DNA of 6,473 bases from Spirochaetaceae bacterium (lineage in GTDB: Bacteria; Spirochaetota; Spirochaetia; JABEVK01): positions 1 to 6,473 of the forward strand of contig JAHFSN010000127.1 in assembly GCA_023265735.1 (NCBI GenBank). Reading direction: 5' to 3'. Numbering within the stretch: position 1 is the stretch's first letter; the number at the start of each line of letters is the position of its first letter. A program made the translations under genes and the position numbers. Positions 1 through 4,632 of this stretch are shown piece after piece. Under the pieces are notes generated by a model, which did no database searches, was not told where the DNA came from, and saw nothing but the letters and a program-made list of their open reading frames with translations.

Positions 1-225
1 GCCCAGTTCTTCGCCACCCTGAAGAAGGCCCTCCCCGATTGGGATTCCCACGTCCGCCAGGGGCAGTTCGCCCCCCTCCTGGGCTGGCTGAGGACCAACA
101 TCCACCAGTACGGGAGGGTCTACACCGCCGGCGAACTGTGCCAGAGAGTCACCGGGGAGCCCCTCGATGCGCGGTTCTTCCTCGACTACCTGAACCAGAA
201 GTTCGGGGCTCTGTACGGGCTCTGA
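1..225 (+). CDS. M32 family metallocarboxypeptidase (carboxypeptidase Taq type), C-terminal fragment
   Basis: This is the last 74 codons of a gene that begins left of the window; the frame is open from base 1 to a TGA at 223-225. The fragment carries the conserved tail of M32 carboxypeptidases: an AQFF start, then FAPLLGWLRTNIHQYGR, a TGEPL motif, and a closing FLDYLNQKFGALYGL. In M32 enzymes this helical tail follows the HEXXH zinc site, which is outside the window, so catalytic competence cannot be judged. The family removes C-terminal residues from peptides and is thought to act in cytoplasmic peptide turnover. The open frame of the next gene overlaps this stop, suggesting co-transcription. 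The family call rests on recognition of the tail only, but the match is strong across its whole length. Confidence 0.88.
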   Translation, partial: AQFFATLKKALPDWDSHVRQGQFAPLLGWLRTNIHQYGRVYTAGELCQRVTGEPLDARFFLDYLNQKFGALYGL

Positions 226-865
226 AGCCTGGGCCGTCCTCGGCGGTCTGGCCCTGGGCCTGGCGCTCTCAGGCTGGTTTCGCTGGGGCCGCCGGCATCG
301 TCGAACCCGGGCCATCCTCGTTCCCCTGGGACTCAACCTGGCGGCCCTGGCCTTCCTGGCCGCCGTCTTAGCCGCGGGACCCGAGGCCGGCTCACTGCCC
401 GCCAACCTGCCCGGGTGGATCCTCCCCGTGGGCGCCGCTGCGGCGTTGGGACTTCTGGCCTTTCGATTTCCCAAGGCGGCGGGTCTCCCCGTTCTCGCCC
501 TGGTCGGGGCGCTCACCTGGCTCACTTTGGCCGCCCTCAAAGACTTCCGGTCCCTCGACCCCCTGGTCCCCGCGGTGACCGTTCAGCCCCTCACCGACCG
601 TGAACTGTCGACCGTATTCGTTTGGCGCGTCGACTTCCTTTCTCTTCCCGAGGGGCCTTGGCCGCCCTTGACCGTCTATCGCCTGCGCCCCCAAACGACG
701 CCCCCCACGGAGTGGTGGTGGACCTGGGCCGTGGCTTCCGGATGGGCCATCTCCAAGGGCATCGACGCCCCCACCAAACCGCTGAAGTTCGGGATCTTCC
801 GGCTCTCCTTGGCCGGAGAGATTCCGCGCTGGAGGCTGGCCAAGCCCGAACTGTCGCCTCCCTAG
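215..865 (+). CDS. Uncharacterised multi-spanning membrane protein; start codon uncertain
   Basis: I do not recognise the family. The frame is open from 194 to a TAG at 863-865. The first conventional start is GTG at 428, which would give 145 residues, but the codons before it already look coding: G/C is frequent in third positions and the product is a strong membrane protein. I therefore place the start tentatively at ACG 215, which overlaps the M32 stop and gives 216 residues; CTG at 248 is another possibility. Counted from 215, likely membrane segments lie at residues 5-22, 33-54, 66-83 and 89-108. An Arg-rich loop (RWGRRHRRTR, 23-32) sits between the first two and suggests a cytoplasmic side. 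The remaining ~105 residues form a soluble, Trp- and Pro-rich domain with a WWWTW cluster at 167-171. The overlap with the M32 gene suggests translational coupling. Presence as a real gene is likely; start and function are not resolved. Confidence 0.6.
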   Translation, partial: TGSEAWAVLGGLALGLALSGWFRWGRRHRRTRAILVPLGLNLAALAFLAAVLAAGPEAGSLPANLPGWILPVGAAAALGLLAFRFPKAAGLPVLALVGALTWLTLAALKDFRSLDPLVPAVTVQPLTDRELSTVFVWRVDFLSLPEGPWPPLTVYRLRPQTTPPTEWWWTWAVASGWAISKGIDAPTKPLKFGIFRLSLAGEIPRWRLAKPELSPP

Positions 866-885
866 CAAAAAAACTGCGGAAGGGC

Positions 886-915
886 TTGATTAGGAACCGA
901 TTGGTTTATTATATT
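886..915 (+). promoter_or_regulatory. Predicted promoter of the tetR-family gene
   Basis: A -35-like TTGATT (886-891) and a -10-like TATATT (910-915) are separated by 18 bp, in an A/T-rich island within G/C-rich DNA. The operator-like sequence at 890-911 fills the spacer, so a bound repressor would block RNA polymerase directly. The predicted transcript would start near 921, leaving a leader of only about 10 nt that consists mainly of the GGAGG ribosome binding site at 922-926. This is a visual prediction. Confidence 0.5.
890..911 (+). promoter_or_regulatory. Predicted TetR operator, site 1 (autoregulation)
   Basis: The left half TTAGGAACCGAT is identical to the left half of site 2 at 1527-1548. 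The right half (TGGTTTATTA) is degenerate. The central AACC-GATT-GGTT core keeps dyad symmetry. Scored against the ideal 22-bp palindrome implied by site 2, 18 of 22 positions match. Its place between the -35 and -10 elements of the repressor gene is typical of TetR autoregulation. The weaker symmetry would fit weaker repression of the regulator than of the pump, which is inference. Confidence 0.6.
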
Positions 916-931
916 GACCCCGGAGGAAGCG

Positions 932-1513
932 ATGTCCCGACCGAGGGAATTTGAAGTCGACCGGGCCCTGAGAGACGCCGCCGAGGTGTTTCGGGTCAAG
1001 GGCTACCACGCCGCCAGTCTCGAGGACCTCATCGCGGGGACGGGGTTGGCCAAGGGAAGCCTCTACAAGGCCTTTCACGACAAGAAATCCCTATTTCTCG
1101 GTGCTCTCGATCTGTACGCCCGGGAGTCCCGGGACCGATTTGAGGAGAGTCTGACCGCCCCCGGGTCGCCCGTGGCGGCCATTCGGCAGGCTCTGCTGGG
1201 GTACATCGAAAGGGCTCGCGTCGGGTCGGGAAATGCCGGGTGCCTGATCACCAACACGGCCGTGGAACTGGGGGCCCAGGACGACGAGATCGCTGCCCAA
1301 GTACGGGCTTCCTTCGAACGAAGGGTGGTGCTTTTCGAGGCCGCGGTACGTCGTGCCCAGGCGGCAGGAGAAATTCCCCCTCAAAAGGACCCCCGGGTCC
1401 TCGCCGAGTTCCTGGAACTCACGGTCCAGGGCCTTCGGGTCCTCTTGAAGTCTTCCACCGACGAAACTGCCTTGAGGCGGTCCGTCGACGTCGCGGTCTC
1501 GGCCCTGACGTGA
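932..1513 (+). CDS. TetR/AcrR family transcriptional repressor
   Basis: This 193-residue protein has the usual length of the family. The N-terminal DNA-binding domain covers about residues 10-56, with the helix-turn-helix near 29-48 (SLEDLIAGTGLAKGSLYKAF) followed by the typical HDKKSLF stretch. The C-terminal ligand and dimer domain contains GCLITNTAVELGAQDDEI (103-120), a segment seen in a large TetR subgroup that includes NemR- and AcuR-like regulators. Cys104 is the only cysteine. The start is ATG 932, because GGAGG lies at 922-926 with a 5-nt spacer; a TTG at 914 in the same frame falls in the -10 region and is unlikely. An operator-like site lies in its own promoter, and a better one precedes the adjacent exporter gene. 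It therefore probably represses both, and is released by a pump substrate or electrophile. The inducer cannot be read from the sequence. Confidence 0.92.
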   Translation: MSRPREFEVDRALRDAAEVFRVKGYHAASLEDLIAGTGLAKGSLYKAFHDKKSLFLGALDLYARESRDRFEESLTAPGSPVAAIRQALLGYIERARVGSGNAGCLITNTAVELGAQDDEIAAQVRASFERRVVLFEAAVRRAQAAGEIPPQKDPRVLAEFLELTVQGLRVLLKSSTDETALRRSVDVAVSALT

Positions 1514-1520
1514 TTTTTTT
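1488..1520 (+). terminator. Possible weak intrinsic terminator at the end of the tetR-family gene
   Basis: ACGTC (1488-1492) can pair with GACGT (1507-1511), with one further G-U pair, and the stem is followed after two bases by seven T residues (1514-1520). The stem is short, the loop is about 12 nt, and most of it lies within the coding sequence. It may reduce read-through into the exporter gene, leaving that gene dependent on its own operator-controlled promoter. The call is weak. Confidence 0.25.
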
Positions 1521-1526
1521 CTCTAA

Positions 1527-1548
1527 TTAGGAACCGATCAGTTCCTAA
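1527..1548 (+). promoter_or_regulatory. Predicted TetR operator, site 2 (exporter gene)
   Basis: This is a near-perfect palindrome. The left arm TTAGGAAC (1527-1534) and right arm GTTCCTAA (1541-1548) are exact reverse complements around a GATC centre, with a single mismatched pair. The symmetry extends outward to AATT on both sides (1525-1550). The left 12 bases are identical to those of site 1 upstream of the repressor gene. It lies 19 bp before the exporter ATG. A -10-like TATAAG at 1553-1558 follows immediately, although no good -35 element is visible at normal spacing. Confidence 0.72.
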
Positions 1549-1555
1549 TTGGTAT

Positions 1556-1561
1556 AAGGAG
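1556..1561 (+). promoter_or_regulatory. Ribosome binding site of the MFS exporter gene
   Basis: AAGGAG sits 6 nt before the ATG at 1568 and fixes that start. It overlaps the -10-like TATAAG. If that promoter were used, the leader would be almost absent, so the real start of transcription may lie further upstream. Confidence 0.6.
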
Positions 1562-1567
1562 TAAGGC

Positions 1568-2971
1568 ATGAATGCGAAAATGCCTGGCCCCTGGGCCGAA
1601 CTTCCCTTTCTTCTGGCCGGTGCGTGCATCCCGGTTTTTGACGTGTTTGCCGTCAGCATGATCCTGCCGACCATCCGCGGGGCCCTGGGGGGCGACGCCG
1701 TCCAGACCCAATTGGTCGTTTCCGCTTTCTCGGCGGTGTACGCCGTCGTTCTCATCACCGGAAGCCGGTTGGGCGACCTGTTTGGACGCCGACGGTTGTT
1801 TGTGACGGGTATCCTCGGCTTCACCGTGGCTTCGGTCCTGGCAGCTCTGTCCCCCAATCTGTGGACCCTCATTGCCGCCCGGGCCGTTCAGGGTGCCGCG
1901 GCGGCTCTGTTCGCGCCGCAGGTGCTGGCATCCATCCAGGCGCTCTTCGGCCCCGCGGAGCGGCCCCGGGCCATTGGCGGCCTGGGCCGGTCGTTCAGCA
2001 TCGCCAGCATCCTGGGTTTTGTGGCGGGGGGACTCCTGATCGCCTGGCACCCCCTTGGTCTGACGTGGCAGCTCACCTTTCTGGCATACGTGCCCGTGGG
2101 TCTGGCCGTCGCGGTCGGCGGACTCCTGGTTCCCGAGTCAAAGAACCCCCACGCCCAGGGTCTGGACCCCGTCGGTGTCGTCCTGCTTGCGGTGGCCCTG
2201 GGACTCCTGGTGATCCCCCTGACCCTCGGGCGGGCCGCCGGATGGCCCTGGTGGTCCTGGACTCTCCTGGCGGTGGCCCCGGGGGCGTGGCTGGCCTTCA
2301 TCCTCTGGCAGTCCCGGTTGGCGGCCCGGGGCGGTTCGCCCCTGGTCAGCCTGGAGCTGTTCCGCGACGGCGCCTTCGTGAAGGGCCTCGTCCTGTCGTT
2401 CGTCCTCTACGTGTGCTACGCCTTCCTGTTCTGCTTCGCCCTCTTCCTCAGGTCCAGCCGACACCTCTCGGACCTGGAGCTCGGGCTGGCCAATCTCCCC
2501 GTGGGATGGGGGTTCCTCGCGGTCTCCTTCTTCTTCGCTCGCCTTTGGCAGTGGTTGGGCAACCGTATCCTCGTCCTTGGTTTCGGGTTGCTGACCTTGG
2601 GTTGGCTGTCCATGCTGGGCTCGGTGCTGGCCGGCGGTTCGAGCGTCGATCTCTGGGGGGACGCCGGGCTGTTTGTGGTGGGACTGGGAAATGGCATCGT
2701 TCTGCCGTCCCTGATGCGCGTCGTCACGGGCGCCATGGAACCGCGGCACGCGGGTCAAGCCGCGGGAGTGCTCCTCTCGGTGCAGCAGATGGGAAGTTCC
2801 CTAGGCGTTGTGATCCTGGGCGGGGTGTACTTCAACGGTGCAGCCCTGCATCCCGAGGCGGGCATGGGCCTGGCCCTGGCCGCAGTGGTGATTCTGGGAA
2901 CGGCCGCCGCGTTGCTCTCGGCGTCGCTGGTGGCCAAGCCCAACGCGGCCGTCCAGATCGTGACCCCTTAA
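1568..2971 (+). CDS. Major facilitator superfamily drug exporter, DHA2 (QacA/EmrB-like) type
   Basis: This 467-residue, strongly hydrophobic inner-membrane protein has the length and layout of the 14-helix DHA2 drug:proton antiporters. The first helix carries Asp25 in FDVFAVSMILPTI, the motif D1 of that family. Motif A follows in the loop between helices 2 and 3 as GSRLGDLFGRRR (65-76). An RAVQGAAAALFAPQ segment (105-118) matches helix 4 of the family. The motif C region reads ILGFVAGGLL (148-157), without the usual Gly-Pro-X-X-Gly-Gly form. The C-terminal half contains GLGNGIVLP (372-380) and GQAAGVLLSVQQMGSSLGV (396-414), both typical of DHA2 members. It lies 54 bp downstream of a TetR-family gene, behind a clear operator-like palindrome, the classic layout of an inducible efflux pump. 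The substrate is not predictable. No membrane-fusion partner is encoded nearby, so it probably works alone. Confidence 0.9.
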   Translation: MNAKMPGPWAELPFLLAGACIPVFDVFAVSMILPTIRGALGGDAVQTQLVVSAFSAVYAVVLITGSRLGDLFGRRRLFVTGILGFTVASVLAALSPNLWTLIAARAVQGAAAALFAPQVLASIQALFGPAERPRAIGGLGRSFSIASILGFVAGGLLIAWHPLGLTWQLTFLAYVPVGLAVAVGGLLVPESKNPHAQGLDPVGVVLLAVALGLLVIPLTLGRAAGWPWWSWTLLAVAPGAWLAFILWQSRLAARGGSPLVSLELFRDGAFVKGLVLSFVLYVCYAFLFCFALFLRSSRHLSDLELGLANLPVGWGFLAVSFFFARLWQWLGNRILVLGFGLLTLGWLSMLGSVLAGGSSVDLWGDAGLFVVGLGNGIVLPSLMRVVTGAMEPRHAGQAAGVLLSVQQMGSSLGVVILGGVYFNGAALHPEAGMGLALAAVVILGTAAALLSASLVAKPNAAVQIVTP

Positions 2972-3053
2972 CAATCGCCAAAGGCTGGGTAACTCCCGAC
3001 GTGTCTTCAGAGCCTTGGCGGATGCTGGCACCGTGGGTACATTGGAACCATCC

Positions 3054-3848
3054 ATGGCTACCCTAGATGATCTGCAGCGGCGGCAGCTCCTCGCCGACTT
3101 TCTGAAGTCTCGACGGGCACGGCTGCGGCCCCAGGAGCTTGGCTTCTTCCCCGGGGCCCGGCGGCGGACGCCAGGACTCCGACGGGAAGAAGTGGCTGCC
3201 TTGGCCAACGTGGGAGTGGCCTGGTACACGGCTTTGGAACAAGCCAAAGACGTTCATCCGTCGCCGCCGGTTCTCTCGAGCCTGGCCTCGGTCCTGAAGT
3301 TGAGCCCCGAGGAGCACCGGCACTTGTTCCTGTTGGCCGGCCAGTTCTACACAGCTGAAGGGCCCCCTCGTCCCACCAGCGTCACTCCCGCCCTCGAAAC
3401 CATCCTCGCTTCCGTGTCGCCTCACCCGGCCTATCTCCTCGACCATTGCTGGAACTACGTGGCCTGGAACCCCGAGGCCTCCGACCTCTTTGGCCTTCCG
3501 CAGGCGCCCGGTCAGGGCGGTCCCAACTTGGTCTGGGAACTGTTTGCCAACCCTGACAAGCGTCGGCTCTATCCCGACTGGTCAGAGGTCGCCACCCACG
3601 TGGTCTCGGAGTTCCGGGCGGAGGTCGAGCCCCTGGCTTCGCTCGACGAAGTGCAGGACCTCTTGGGACGACTCCTCACCCAGAAGGAGTTTTCTCGATT
3701 GTGGGCTGCCCATCCCATCGTCGGGACCATCGACCGCCGGAAGACCTTGGTCCACCCTGCCCGGGGACGCCTCGTCCTGGAGTACACCACGTTTCGGGTG
3801 GCGGTCCAGGACGGGCTCAGGCTCATCGTCTACACGCCGGCCCCCTGA
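3054..3848 (+). CDS. XRE-family regulator with MmyB-like ligand-binding domain
   Basis: The protein is 264 residues, close to the family norm. The N-terminal helix-turn-helix contains the signature RRTPGLRREEVAALANVG (37-54), then WYTALEQAKDVHPSPPVLSSL, and ends with LSPEEHRHLFLLAG (83-96). The C-terminal domain (about 108-262) matches the MmyB-like ligand-binding fold: PAYLLDHCWNYVAWNPEASDLFG, a central NLVWELF, and a closing LVHPARGRLVLEYTTFRV and RLIVYTPAP. The start is chosen at ATG 3054, which leaves a short lead before the helix-turn-helix. No good Shine-Dalgarno sequence precedes it, and in-frame TTG or GTG codons at 3015, 3033 and 3042 cannot be excluded. The family consists of transcription factors, often beside short-chain dehydrogenase or other redox genes. 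Here the neighbour is an FMN reductase transcribed toward it, with their 3' ends overlapping by 19 bp. Its ligand and targets are unknown. Confidence 0.88.
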   Translation: MATLDDLQRRQLLADFLKSRRARLRPQELGFFPGARRRTPGLRREEVAALANVGVAWYTALEQAKDVHPSPPVLSSLASVLKLSPEEHRHLFLLAGQFYTAEGPPRPTSVTPALETILASVSPHPAYLLDHCWNYVAWNPEASDLFGLPQAPGQGGPNLVWELFANPDKRRLYPDWSEVATHVVSEFRAEVEPLASLDEVQDLLGRLLTQKEFSRLWAAHPIVGTIDRRKTLVHPARGRLVLEYTTFRVAVQDGLRLIVYTPAP

Positions 3849-4408
3849 CGGGCCCTTCGCAGGGCGAGGATCCACCAACGGAGTTCCGCCAGCTGGGCAG
3901 CGATAGCGGTGGCGTCGGGAACCTTGACGCCTTCGGGACCTACCAGTTCCCACACCCGCGGCAGCGAGACCTGATCTCGGACGACGCACACTCCGAGGTT
4001 TCCCATCACCTGGACGAGGTGTTCGGCGGCCCGAAGGCCCCCACCAGGCCCGCCGTAGGTGACGAGAGCCGCCGGTTTGCGGTTCCATTCGGGGTACAGG
4101 TAGTCGAGGAAGTTTTTCAGGCTGCCCGGGATGGATCGATTGTATTCCCCCGATACCAGGACAAAGCCGTCGGCCCGGGCGACGGGTTCGGCGAGCCGCT
4201 CCTGGAGGGCGGAATACTGGCGGTAAAGGGGGGGTGTCGGTTCATCAAAGATGGGAAGGTCGAGGTCGGCTACGTCGAGCAGCTCATAATCCACCTGAGG
4301 TTCCAAGCTTCTGGCCTGGGAGAGGTACCAGTCCGCGATCGCGCGGCCCGTTCGTCCCCGTCGGACGGTTCCCACGATCACGAGGATCCGGGGTCGTTCT
4401 TCGTTCAT
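3830..4408 (-). CDS. NAD(P)H-dependent FMN reductase, flavodoxin-like fold
   Basis: This 192-residue protein belongs to the NADPH-dependent FMN reductase (chromate reductase/azoreductase-like) family. The FMN phosphate-binding loop is GTVRRGRTGRAIADWY (13-28). The isoalloxazine-contacting motif is SGEYNRSIPGSLKNFLDYL (86-104), close to the family consensus PEYN-SIPG-LKN-LD. The YGGPGGGLRAAEHL segment (118-131) is the third signature. The start is ATG at 4408, with AAGGAG ending 5 nt upstream; an in-frame ATG at 4438 would add 10 residues but has a poorer ribosome site. Members are cytoplasmic enzymes that use NAD(P)H and bound flavin to reduce quinones, azo compounds, metals or free FMN, often in detoxification. 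The substrate is not determined. It is convergent with the MmyB-like regulator and overlaps its 3' end. Confidence 0.9.
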   Translation of the reverse strand: MNEERPRILVIVGTVRRGRTGRAIADWYLSQARSLEPQVDYELLDVADLDLPIFDEPTPPLYRQYSALQERLAEPVARADGFVLVSGEYNRSIPGSLKNFLDYLYPEWNRKPAALVTYGGPGGGLRAAEHLVQVMGNLGVCVVRDQVSLPRVWELVGPEGVKVPDATAIAAQLAELRWWILALRRARQGAGV

Positions 4409-4452
4409 TTGTTCTCCTTGACCCTCAAAAGGGGCCATGAGAACTCTTCACG

Positions 4453-4480
4453 ACTCGGGGGAGACGAGGGAGCCCCGAGT
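4453..4480. repeat. Perfect 8-bp inverted repeat upstream of the FMN reductase gene
   Basis: ACTCGGGG (4453-4460) and CCCCGAGT (4473-4480) are exact reverse complements separated by 12 nt. The repeat lies about 45 bp upstream of the reductase ATG at 4408, next to a possible minus-strand -10 element. That position suits an operator or a leader hairpin. No second copy was noticed elsewhere in the window. Confidence 0.45.
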
Positions 4481-4536
4481 TTATGCTACGACTGCGAGTA
4501 TCAGGATTCTGGGGGGCACTCCTTGGGAAACTCAAT

Positions 4537-4566
4537 CCTTCCCGAAGGGTCTTCGACCGAGGAAGG
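4537..4566. repeat. Nested inverted repeats
   Basis: An outer pair CCTTCC (4537-4542) and GGAAGG (4561-4566) encloses GGTC (4548-4551) and GACC (4555-4558). An alternative hairpin, CGAAG (4543-4547) with CTTCG (4551-4555), and a third, CCTTC (4537-4541) with GAAGG (4544-4548), use overlapping bases, so the structures exclude each other. It lies about 70 bp past the stop of the cNMP/STAS gene on the minus strand. It may mark a transcript end or an RNA-stability element, but no T-tract follows. Confidence 0.35.
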
Positions 4567-4572
4567 GTGACG

Positions 4573-4600
4573 AGCCTCGGGATGATCCTTTTTAGAGGCT
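4573..4600. repeat. Inverted repeat 3' of the cNMP/STAS gene
   Basis: AGCCTC (4573-4578) pairs with GAGGCT (4595-4600), and the loop contains the small dyad GGAT (4580-4583) and ATCC (4585-4588). It starts about 30 bp after the minus-strand stop at 4633, where a terminator would be expected, but the run of five A on that strand lies in the loop rather than a run of T after the stem. Confidence 0.3.
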
Positions 4601-4632
4601 GGGAGCCGAAAGCCTGACTGCCGCGCGTCCCG

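Larger units (their letters stand above)
4409..4632. other. Intergenic region between the FMN reductase and the cNMP/STAS protein genes
   Basis: Both flanking genes are on the minus strand, so this region holds the 3' flank of the cNMP/STAS gene and the 5' flank of the reductase gene. No convincing coding frame is present. Three sets of inverted repeats are visible and are listed separately: 4453-4480, 4537-4566 and 4573-4600. None is followed by a T-tract in the minus-strand direction, so no standard intrinsic terminator can be called. A possible -10-like TAAACT for the reductase lies at the distal edge of the 4453-4480 repeat, without a good -35. Confidence 0.55.

Noticed and set aside
392..868. 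158-codon minus-strand frame opposite the membrane protein
   Set aside because: The composition is low-complexity Gly/Pro/Arg/Gln, typical of antisense frames in G/C-rich genes.
2138..2758. 206-codon minus-strand frame opposite the exporter
   Set aside because: It is Gln/Glu/Pro-rich with no domain, and lies entirely within a well-supported gene on the other strand.
3041..3053. GGAACC-containing sequence upstream of the MmyB-like gene as a third TetR operator
   Set aside because: Only the GGAACC core matches. The flanks and dyad partner are absent, so it is probably chance.
1861..3066. 401-codon open frame on the plus strand overlapping the exporter gene
   Set aside because: It is a +1 shadow of the DHA2 exporter frame in G/C-rich DNA. 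Its translation is Arg/Gly/Pro-rich with no recognisable domain, while the exporter frame has clear family motifs.
4409..4438. Upstream ATG at 4438 as the FMN reductase start
   Set aside because: It adds 10 residues unlike the family N-terminus, while ATG 4408 has a well-spaced AAGGAG.
3701..4570. 289-codon plus-strand open frame across the FMN reductase gene
   Set aside because: It is antisense to the reductase, which carries three family signatures. The plus-strand product has no domain and spans an intergenic region.
4580..4594. GGAT-ATCC dyad followed by five T on the plus strand as an intrinsic terminator
   Set aside because: The loop is one base and the T run is short. No plus-strand gene ends nearby.
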